From contig CALBGU010000268.1 in NCBI GenBank assembly GCA_937893155.1, forward strand, positions 1 through 43,229: a DNA stretch of 43,229 bases, written 5' to 3'. The position numbers and the translations under genes are program-made. The notes below the pieces were generated by a model. That model worked only from the letters and a program-made list of their open reading frames with translations. It had not been told where the DNA came from and searched no databases. Each line of letters opens with the position of its first letter. Position 1 is the first letter of the stretch. Source of the DNA: an uncultured Treponema sp. (GTDB lineage Bacteria > Spirochaetota > Spirochaetia > Treponematales > Treponemataceae). Of this stretch, positions 23,920-31,071 are shown in pieces.

Positions 23920-25959
23920 ATGAGCAGCAATAGACCAAAAGCAATATATGAGCCGGGAACGCTCGACAAAACACGAGCAAATCTGGGGGAGATGGACGAC
24001 GCAGAAGCAATGCGAATGGCAAAGCTCTTGGGCGGCGAGGTTTTTGTGGAAAAAGACCGCCCGATTGATTATTCTGCAATGCCCAAACGCGCGTATGCAA
24101 AAAAAAGCACCGCGGCAAAAAACGCCGAGCGCATTATCAACAACACCAGTTCATCTGCGCCAAAAGCTCCGTCGGACAATTTGCCGTATATCTCGGAAAA
24201 AACAGCACAGCAGATTGACAAATTGATGATGCAATCGCCGTACAAAATCAAGCCGAATTACGGTCTGTTTAATTTTATTCGCATTATAAACAAAAGCGGC
24301 AGGGACAAAATTTCTGCGGCGTTCATTCAATACACGCTCAAAACCTACGTTGCACATCTCAATTCGTTTTTGGAAAACGTGAAGATGATTATCCAACTCG
24401 CGCCCGCAACGTATCAACTCCGTATTCCAGAAGACAAGACGCTTACGATGCGTTTTCTGCGCCTCGTGAGCAACTGGCAGCTGCGCGATGTAAAGAGCCT
24501 GTACGACACGCTGGAGCGAAAAAGCAGCGAAGTTACGCTTCCTATGCTCGTGCCGATTACCCGCGCAATGTTCCGCCCGATGATTACGCTGTATTATCTG
24601 GGCGAAAACCGCGTTTCCCACGTTCTGCACGATATTTTTGAAGAGATTTCGATTTTGCCGGGCGTGCAAAAACGCAAGCTCGAGAAACTCGTTAAGGAAA
24701 CGTCTGCTGAATGGCTTTACATCTATGAGCGCGTGATTCGCGGAATGTATCCGCTTTTGATGCGAATGAGCAGCACGGTGTATGTGGGCTATCCTGATTT
24801 TTTCAGAAGCCAGATTACGAATATACTCAATTTTTTGTCGCTCACCAAATTTGATTTGCTCACGCCGGAAAAAGCCCCGAAGCACGAAGCGGAGGAAGAA
24901 GCCAAAGAAGACGATGACGAAGAGCTTGCCAATAAATTGGATTCGCTGGAAAAACCCGAAGACGCAGGACTGCCGGATATTGATTCTCACGCGGTCGGTG
25001 CAGAAAAGGCGATTATGGGCGAAAAGGACGACAGCGTAAAAAGCGGGTTGCGTCTTTTGGAGCAGATGTTCCCGGACGCAGGCTTTTCCCGCCTTTCTTC
25101 AATGCCGGATATGTATCCGTATTTTCAGCCGATTTTTGAATTCGACGACGCATTTGCGCTGCTTTCGCCGAAAAATCCGCTCCAAATCACGCTTATTTTG
25201 ATGCGCATTGTGGAAGACGTGTTCCAAGGCTGCCGAAACATCAATTTCAATCTTGAAGCCGACCCCGACCTTGCCGACGACAAAGATTCTCTCAACGACA
25301 TTTTCGGCGATTGGGCAAAATACCGCGAAGAACTGTTTGAAAAACGCTACTGCGAAACGCTCAACGATTTTACAGGACGCGCGCTCTCGCAAAGCGAATA
25401 TGCTCATTCGCAATACGGCAAAAAACAGCTTTCACAACTTTTGTGGTCAGCGCAATTCAACTTTTTGCCACATCTCAAATTCCAGCAGCTCGTTTTGGAA
25501 CGCCCTATCAACGACTCCCCGTATCGCTCAATGTGCCTCAGAACCGACTGGGTTCGGCGCGTGTTCAGCGAGCTTGCAAAGCGCATTGACGCGGGAGCAA
25601 AAACCAAGGCAGTCTTAACAGGCGTTTCAAATCCGTGGGAACCGTACAAATTTGCAATCCAAAACGAAGTTTCCAAGCGTCTAGACGTGCTTTTGGGCGC
25701 TCGGCGCAAAGTGGACACAGCAGCGACGAACGCAAATCTCATAAAATACGCTCTTCGCTTTGTGGCGGTACTCGATTGGTGGATTAACAACCCCGACAGC
25801 CCTGCGTATTCTATCAGCCCGAACAACAATATTTATCGCACCGACGAAAAAGGCGCTGTCGGCTACGCGGGCGAGGTCAGAAACGACCAGAATCGGCTCT
25901 TTATGCAGGCGGTAAAAGACGCAATCGCCAAAAAGCAAGCCCAAGCAGCCGCAAAATAA
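23920..25959 (+). CDS. Large spirochaete-type protein of unknown function
   Basis: A 679-residue soluble protein that I do not recognise. The first 90 residues are polar and probably disordered, a helical region covers about 90-325, a very acidic linker (EEEAKEDDDEELANK) lies near 325-345, and a second mostly helical domain runs from about 370 to the end (AKKQAQAAAK). There is no signal peptide, nucleotide loop or metal motif. It is encoded 22 bases after the DUF2804-like gene, and the terminator at 25967 ends this unit. A structural or scaffolding role is possible, but nothing in the sequence proves it. Confidence 0.75.
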   Translation: MSSNRPKAIYEPGTLDKTRANLGEMDDAEAMRMAKLLGGEVFVEKDRPIDYSAMPKRAYAKKSTAAKNAERIINNTSSSAPKAPSDNLPYISEKTAQQIDKLMMQSPYKIKPNYGLFNFIRIINKSGRDKISAAFIQYTLKTYVAHLNSFLENVKMIIQLAPATYQLRIPEDKTLTMRFLRLVSNWQLRDVKSLYDTLERKSSEVTLPMLVPITRAMFRPMITLYYLGENRVSHVLHDIFEEISILPGVQKRKLEKLVKETSAEWLYIYERVIRGMYPLLMRMSSTVYVGYPDFFRSQITNILNFLSLTKFDLLTPEKAPKHEAEEEAKEDDDEELANKLDSLEKPEDAGLPDIDSHAVGAEKAIMGEKDDSVKSGLRLLEQMFPDAGFSRLSSMPDMYPYFQPIFEFDDAFALLSPKNPLQITLILMRIVEDVFQGCRNINFNLEADPDLADDKDSLNDIFGDWAKYREELFEKRYCETLNDFTGRALSQSEYAHSQYGKKQLSQLLWSAQFNFLPHLKFQQLVLERPINDSPYRSMCLRTDWVRRVFSELAKRIDAGAKTKAVLTGVSNPWEPYKFAIQNEVSKRLDVLLGARRKVDTAATNANLIKYALRFVAVLDWWINNPDSPAYSISPNNNIYRTDEKGAVGYAGEVRNDQNRLFMQAVKDAIAKKQAQAAAK

Positions 25960-25966
25960 AACGCAA

Positions 25967-26000
25967 AAAACAAGGGACTCCAACAAAGCCCCTTGTTTTC
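25967..26000. terminator. Bidirectional terminator
   Basis: AACAAGGG (25969-25976) pairs with CCCCTTGTT (25990-25998), with A-run before and T-run after, between convergent genes. Confidence 0.8.
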
Positions 26001-26033
26001 ATAGAAAATCTTCACGTTTTGTACACGCGCATT

Positions 26034-26672
26034 TTACATTCTAAAAACTATGCCACCATAAATGCGATAGTCAAAGCCTGAACCAATATCAACCGTATTC
26101 GTATACGTTTTGCCTTTGTAAGAATATTTTGTCGTTCCTGTTCCTGCAAAAGGGAAATCCATATCGAAACCGAGGTTTAATCCTATATCTTCAGAAAAGA
26201 AATGCTGGAATGCAAAATCCATTGAAAATGCCGCATAGACATCTGTCCATGTATAATCGCTATTGAACGCTTCGTCGATGTTCATCTGCAATCCCGGCGT
26301 AAAGCGGAGCGCGTTTGCCATATCGATTGCAAGCGAAAATGCAGGTCCAATAGAAATCCATTCGCCCAAATTAAACCAATCGCTGTCATTTTCTCCGTCA
26401 ACTTTTTGCCCTGACGATAGCCAAAATCCGAAATCCAAGTCAAAACCCACTTGTAGCATATTTACTCCGCCGAAAAACCAAGTGTTGTCAACATTCAATC
26501 CGAACGGTGAAAATCCATACTCCATTTTCGCGTCCAAATTTGAGTCGTCATCTTTGACTTTGAAACTGGAACTTCCTATCGAATAATTGATAGAAGTCTG
26601 CCTAAGCGCAAACGCACTCGTCGCACTTGCCGCAAGCAAAACTGCTGCCATAACCAAAGCCTTAATCTTCAT
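26034..26672 (-). CDS. Small outer-membrane beta-barrel protein
   Basis: A protein of 212 residues with a clear signal peptide (MKIKALVMAAVLLAASATSAFA, cleavage after AFA). The mature part alternates aromatic and polar residues (FGLNVDNTWFFGGVNMLQVGFDLDFGFW, HFFSEDIGLNLGFDMDF) and ends IYGGIVFRM, like a terminal barrel strand. About eight to ten strands fit the length. This matches small treponemal outer-membrane proteins of unknown function; pore or structural role is not decidable. GGAGG precedes ATG on the minus strand. A dyad ACACTTT/AAAGTGT near 26772-26789 lies upstream, close to a minus-strand TTGACA, and may regulate it. Confidence 0.8.
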   Translation of the reverse strand: MKIKALVMAAVLLAASATSAFALRQTSINYSIGSSSFKVKDDDSNLDAKMEYGFSPFGLNVDNTWFFGGVNMLQVGFDLDFGFWLSSGQKVDGENDSDWFNLGEWISIGPAFSLAIDMANALRFTPGLQMNIDEAFNSDYTWTDVYAAFSMDFAFQHFFSEDIGLNLGFDMDFPFAGTGTTKYSYKGKTYTNTVDIGSGFDYRIYGGIVFRM

Positions 26673-26918
26673 AGAAGACCTCCGAAAAGCGTCCGCAAAA
26701 CTGTCAGTTTTAAACGAACGTTTTTTTCTGACACTTTGAAATTTTGAGAAATCGTGTTAAAATAAAGAAATACACTTTGTAAAAAGTGTCAACTTTAATT
26801 GTTGGTTTAAAAGTTACACTTTTTCTGTTATTGGAAAAATTTTAATTTTGTCGTTTCGAATAAGTTCTTCGCCTTATCGCACGAAAACAGTTTGCTCTGT
26901 TCAGCGCGAAAGGTTACC
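26673..26918. other. Intergenic region, regulatory only
   Basis: No gene is seen. It holds the leader of the barrel gene, with TTGACA on the minus strand (plus-strand TGTCAA at about 26787-26792) overlapping an ACACTTT-GTA-AAAAGTGT palindrome, and AT-rich sequence. The divergent PilZ promoter begins at 26919. Confidence 0.5.
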
Positions 26919-26947
26919 TTGACGCAATAGCGAAAAAAAGCCATACT
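26919..26947 (+). promoter_or_regulatory. Promoter of the PilZ gene
   Basis: TTGACG (26919-26924), 17 bases, CATACT (26942-26947), only 7 bases before ATG 26955; no Shine-Dalgarno site. Confidence 0.65.
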
Positions 26948-26954
26948 TTTGGAT

Positions 26955-27344
26955 ATGACAGAAGAGAGAAAAGACGTTCGGTTTGAAGAAATCGGACGCG
27001 TGGAAGCTCCCGATTTATGTGCATTGCCGGGCGTTTTGAGCGACATCAGCGCGAGCGGCTGCCGTGTGCATTTTCCGATTCCCGTTGACGTGGACTTTGA
27101 GGAAGAAAAAGAATACGAGCTAAAAATCTATCCGTCCCGTGCAAATACCGATGAAATCGAACTTCTCTGTGTGCCGTGCTGGAAAAGCGACGACGAAAAT
27201 ACGAACAGCGAAACCGAGCTGGGCTTTAAGATTATCCATTCACCGGGAATGAAGCAACTAGAATCGTACATTCACCTTTTAGATGAAGAAAAAAGCAAAA
27301 ACAGCGAGTTTGAAATTGAAAATCCAGAATACAGTTTTATCTAA
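26955..27344 (+). CDS. PilZ-domain c-di-GMP-binding protein
   Basis: A 129-residue, single-domain protein. RKDVR (RxxxR) near residue 5 and DISASG (D/NxSxxG) near residue 30 are the two c-di-GMP contacts of PilZ. The following beta strands (GCRVHFPIP, KEYELKIYPS, CVPCWK, GFKII) complete the barrel, and a C-terminal helix follows. The start is taken as ATG 26955 because the -10 box ends at 26947, making the longer TTG start at 26949 unlikely. It probably acts as a small cytoplasmic adaptor transmitting c-di-GMP to motility or surface functions. The methyltransferase gene follows after 21 bases. Confidence 0.85.
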   Translation: MTEERKDVRFEEIGRVEAPDLCALPGVLSDISASGCRVHFPIPVDVDFEEEKEYELKIYPSRANTDEIELLCVPCWKSDDENTNSETELGFKIIHSPGMKQLESYIHLLDEEKSKNSEFEIENPEYSFI

Positions 27345-27365
27345 TGCAAAGACGACGGTACAAAA

Positions 27366-28328
27366 ATGAGCACAATTAAAACACTTTCCGGCAAAGCATT
27401 TTTAGCGTTCCCCGAAATGCAGGGACTGCTCCGCGATGAGCTTTCGCGCAGGCTCGGCTATGACGTTTCGCGCGCACAGGTTTTCGGCGATGTGTTGTAT
27501 TGCCCTGATTTTCCAGACAGCGCAGAACTGCCGTATTTTGCGAGCACCGCGTTTTTAAGTCCGTTCCGTTTGGAATTTTCGTCCATCGGGGAAGCAGCGG
27601 CAGAGCTCAAAAAAATCCAGCGCAACTGGGCACCGTATCAGTATCAATTTTTTCGCCGCGCATCGCTCATTCAAGAAAAATTGCCCTATATCAATCTCAA
27701 AGACCGAAAATTCCCGCTTGAAATTCCCCATAGCGCAATCGGCATATACACGCTCACGAGCGAAAACGCGCTGATTGCCTCCGCCGCAACCACCAGCCCG
27801 CTCCCCGCAGGCAGACTCGCATTTGTGGAAGACCACGAAAACCCGCCGAGCCGAGCCTATCTCAAGATTCAGGAGAGCCTTTCGCTTGCGCATTTTTATT
27901 TTGGCGTGGATTTTCCGCACGCAGGGCAAAAATGCTTTGAGGCAGGCGCGTGCCCGGGCGGCTGGACGTGGGTTTTAGCGAATCTGGGCGCAGAGGTGTT
28001 CGCGGTGGACCGCGCGGAGCTTGCCCCGTCATTGATGAAAAACCCGCTCGTTACGTTTCAAGCGCACGACGCATTCACGCTCAAGCCCGACGATGTGGGG
28101 TCATTCGATTGGATTTTCAGCGATGTGATTTGCTATCCAGAACGGCTGTTGGAATGGATAAAAATGTGGCTTTCGAGCGGAAAAGCAAAAAATATGATTT
28201 GCACGATAAAAATGCAGGGCGAAATCGATTGGGATTTGGTCAGCCAATTCGCAGCCATTCCGTCTTCCCGCGTGGTGCATTTGAATTACAACAAGCATGA
28301 ACTCACGTGGATTCACGTTGAGCCATAA
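27366..28328 (+). CDS. RlmM-like 23S rRNA 2'-O-ribose methyltransferase
   Basis: The protein has 320 residues. A THUMP-like N-terminal half (FPEMQGLLRDELSRRLGYDV) leads to an FtsJ/RrmJ-type Rossmann domain with EAGACPGGWTWVLANLGAEVFAVDRAEL (SAM site), WIFSDVICYPERLL (catalytic Asp) and TIKMQGEIDW (catalytic Lys). This order is typical of RlmM, which methylates C2498 of 23S rRNA in E. coli, but the N-terminal half is shorter, so the exact nucleotide is uncertain. It is co-directional with the PilZ gene and closed by the terminator at 28349. Confidence 0.8.
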   Translation: MSTIKTLSGKAFLAFPEMQGLLRDELSRRLGYDVSRAQVFGDVLYCPDFPDSAELPYFASTAFLSPFRLEFSSIGEAAAELKKIQRNWAPYQYQFFRRASLIQEKLPYINLKDRKFPLEIPHSAIGIYTLTSENALIASAATTSPLPAGRLAFVEDHENPPSRAYLKIQESLSLAHFYFGVDFPHAGQKCFEAGACPGGWTWVLANLGAEVFAVDRAELAPSLMKNPLVTFQAHDAFTLKPDDVGSFDWIFSDVICYPERLLEWIKMWLSSGKAKNMICTIKMQGEIDWDLVSQFAAIPSSRVVHLNYNKHELTWIHVEP

Positions 28329-28348
28329 AATCGTATTGCAGAATGTAT

Positions 28349-28390
28349 GTTAAAAAAATGCAGCGGAGGGAAATCCACTGCATTTTTTGT
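28349..28390. terminator. Bidirectional terminator
   Basis: AAAAAATGCAG-CGGA pairs with TCCA-CTGCATTTTTT around GGGAAA (28353-28388), between convergent genes. Confidence 0.85.
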
Positions 28391-28406
28391 CAGAACTGAT
28401 ACGGAT

Positions 28407-30755
28407 TTATCGCTTCAGCAATGCGGCAAATGGGTTGTACATCGTGCCGTCATCACTGCCGCGTGTACCGCCACGGGCGGATTTGTCGAATTCACGGCGA
28501 GGTTTTCCTGAGTTTTTATCAGTTACCGCGCCTTTTTTGACCACGACAACTTTTTTCTTGCCGCTTGAAGTGCCGTCAGATTTTGGCTTTGCGCCCGTTT
28601 TCAGCGAAAGAGAAATGCGCTTTCGGTCGGTGTCGAGGTCGATAATCGTGAACTCCTTCACATCTCCGACCTTGATAACGTCCATCGGGTTTGAAACAAA
28701 GCTGTCGGAAAGCTCCGAAACGTGAATCAGAGCCGTTTCGTGCAAACCGATGTCGACGAATGCGCCGAAATCGACGACGTTCTTGATTTTGCCCGTAACT
28801 TTCATTCCAACTTTGAGGTCTTCAAACGCCAGCACGCCCTTTTGCATAATCGGCGCAGGCATTTCGTCGCGTGGGTCGCGGTTCGGTTTCTGTAATTCCT
28901 CGGCAATGTCCGAAATCGTCGTTTCGCCAATCTGGTATTTTTCAAGTAGCTGCTTTTTGAAATCTGCAGAAAGTTTCTCGCTGCGCTGCACAAAAGGAAG
29001 AATCTCTTTTGCAACTACATAGTTTTCGGGGTGAACCCATGTGTTATCAAGGATTTCTTCGCTTTCGGGAATCTTCAAGAACCCCGCGCACTGCTCGAAC
29101 GTCTTTGGTCCTAGCCCCGACACCTTGCGTAACTCCGCGCGGCTCTTGATTTTGCCGTTCGTGTCGCGATATGCCACGATTTTCTTTGCAAGGCTTGAAT
29201 TGATGCCCGAAACATATTTGAGCAAACTCGCGCTCGCGGTGTTCAAGTTCACGCCGACTTGGTTGACCACGCTGCCAACGACTTCGTCCAGCGTTTCAGA
29301 AAGGCGTTTTTGGTTCACATCGTGCTGATACAAGCCGACTCCGATTGCTTTCGGGTCGATTTTCACCAATTCTGCAAGCGGGTCTTGCAAACGGCGTCCC
29401 ATACTAATCGCGCCGCGGATAGTCAGGTCAAGCTCTGGGAACTCTTCGCGCGCAATGTCGCTCGCACTGTACACCGACGCGCCCGATTCGTCTACGACGG
29501 TGTAGCGCACATCAGGATAATTTTCGCTGATGACTTTGCTCACCACCTGCTGCACTTCTTGGCTTCCCGTGCCGTTTCCAACCGCGACAACTTGGATATT
29601 GTATTTCTTGATTGCTTCTTTTACGGCGTTGTATGAGCCTGTCGGGTCGCTCACCTGCTTGATGAGGAAATAGCCCAAATATTTGCCCGTTTCGTCGAGA
29701 GCGGCGCATTTTGTTCCCGTGCGGATTCCCGGGTCAACGCCGAGGACGCGGCTTCCCTTGATTGGCTGTGTCATAAGGAGGTTTTTGAGGTTCTCGCTAA
29801 AGATACCGATACCGTGCGTGTCCGCTTCGTCCGCCTCATCGCTCTTAATCTCGCGCACAACCGCAGGAGAAAGCAAGCGCACAACGCCATCTTCGAGCGC
29901 GTCGCTAAAGTATTTGTTCTTTGCCGTATTCCGCTTTGCCACCGTGCTCACTGCGCCGTCAAGGTCAACATCGATTTCCACATCAAGCGCACCCTCGCGT
30001 TCTCCGCGGTTAATCGCCAAAATGTGATGCGGCTTCACGCGGTTCAACGCCTCTTCAAAATCCCAATACATTTTGTATGTCGAGGTCTTTTCCGCGCTCT
30101 CTGCGTCCTCTCCGTCTCTCACAATGCCTTTCGTCTTAATCTTGCCGCTTGCCATATACTCATCGTGCACGGCTTCGCGGTTCTTTGTGTCTTGCGAAAT
30201 GCGCTCGGCGATGATGTCCATTGCGCCTTGCAATGCGTCTTCTTTGCTCGAAACAGATAATTCAGGATTTTCGTTGTCTTTCACAAACTCCGCCGCTTTC
30301 TCTTCAAGCTCTGCGTCGCTCAGCTCATACATTGCGTCAGCAAGTGGCTCTAAGCCTTTTTCAATCGCGACCATTCCGCGCGTCTTCTTCTTTTTCTTGA
30401 ACGGAGCCCACAAATCTTCGAGTTCGGCAAGCGTCTTCGCACTCATTGTGGCATTGTAAAGCGACTCGGTAAGTTTCCCCTGTGCAAACACACCGCGCAC
30501 GATTTCAAGGCGGCGTTCCTCAAGGTTCTTGTATGTCTTAAAAAGATGGTCGGTATCTCGCACCTGCACTTCGTCAAGGCTTCCGTGCTTTTCTTTGCGG
30601 TAGCGGGCGATAAACGGGATTGTGCAGCCTTCGTCTACAAGCGAAATGACTGCGCTGACTTGGTTAATGCGGATATTGAGTTCCTCCGCAATCTTCTTCA
30701 TAATCTCGACTTCATTGACCTGCAATGCGTCGATGTTTTCTTGCGTAAATTCCAT
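28407..30755 (-). CDS. tex: Tex-family RNA-binding transcription accessory protein
   Basis: Start at ATG 30755 (782 residues), where the Tex N-terminus begins (INQVSAVISLVDEGCTIPFIARYRKE). The YqgF-like RNase H domain shows RVLGVDPGIRTGTKCAALDE; the HhH region includes LLKYVSGINSSLAKKIVAYRD and KVSGLGPKTFEQCAGFLKI; the S1 domain GMKVTGKIKNVVDFGAFVDIGLHETALIHVSELS is near the end. A basic, Gly/Lys-rich tail ends in NPFAALLKR. Tex binds nucleic acid and the transcription machinery. The start codon has no Shine-Dalgarno site, and the -10 box ends 7 bases before it. Confidence 0.95.
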   Translation of the reverse strand: MEFTQENIDALQVNEVEIMKKIAEELNIRINQVSAVISLVDEGCTIPFIARYRKEKHGSLDEVQVRDTDHLFKTYKNLEERRLEIVRGVFAQGKLTESLYNATMSAKTLAELEDLWAPFKKKKKTRGMVAIEKGLEPLADAMYELSDAELEEKAAEFVKDNENPELSVSSKEDALQGAMDIIAERISQDTKNREAVHDEYMASGKIKTKGIVRDGEDAESAEKTSTYKMYWDFEEALNRVKPHHILAINRGEREGALDVEIDVDLDGAVSTVAKRNTAKNKYFSDALEDGVVRLLSPAVVREIKSDEADEADTHGIGIFSENLKNLLMTQPIKGSRVLGVDPGIRTGTKCAALDETGKYLGYFLIKQVSDPTGSYNAVKEAIKKYNIQVVAVGNGTGSQEVQQVVSKVISENYPDVRYTVVDESGASVYSASDIAREEFPELDLTIRGAISMGRRLQDPLAELVKIDPKAIGVGLYQHDVNQKRLSETLDEVVGSVVNQVGVNLNTASASLLKYVSGINSSLAKKIVAYRDTNGKIKSRAELRKVSGLGPKTFEQCAGFLKIPESEEILDNTWVHPENYVVAKEILPFVQRSEKLSADFKKQLLEKYQIGETTISDIAEELQKPNRDPRDEMPAPIMQKGVLAFEDLKVGMKVTGKIKNVVDFGAFVDIGLHETALIHVSELSDSFVSNPMDVIKVGDVKEFTIIDLDTDRKRISLSLKTGAKPKSDGTSSGKKKVVVVKKGAVTDKNSGKPRREFDKSARGGTRGSDDGTMYNPFAALLKR

Positions 30756-30762
30756 AGGTGCT

Positions 30763-30791
30763 ATTCTACGGAAAAACGCCCTCCGCGTCAA
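30763..30791 (-). promoter_or_regulatory. Promoter of tex, predicted leaderless mRNA
   Basis: On the minus strand TTGACG (30786-30791), 17 bases, TAGAAT (30763-30768), then 7 bases to ATG. Confidence 0.7.
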
Positions 30792-31071
30792 TTTTTATCC
30801 CGCTTCAAAAATCATTCGCAAAAAAACGCACGGGCAATTATTCCACACGCAACAGAAAATCAAGCAGAAAAAACACAAAAATCGTGCAACCATACACCAC
30901 CATATCCAAAACATCAGCCGTTCCCCATTTTGCAGAAAAAAATTGCACAAACTCACTCAAAAACGCCGTCAAATGAAAAGCAGAAAATCTACAAAAAAAC
31001 GAAAATTTTGATATTTTTCTCACCATTCGCGGGGTAAAATCAAAATAACGTTTTCTAAAAAGGAGTTTTTT
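30792..31071. other. AT-rich intergenic region between tex and the GH3 gene
   Basis: No convincing gene. It is strongly A-rich on the plus strand, with short direct repeats such as CAGAAAA and CAAAAA but no steady period that I can find. The GH3 ribosome site AAAAAGGAG is at its right end. An unseen small RNA cannot be ruled out. Confidence 0.4.
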
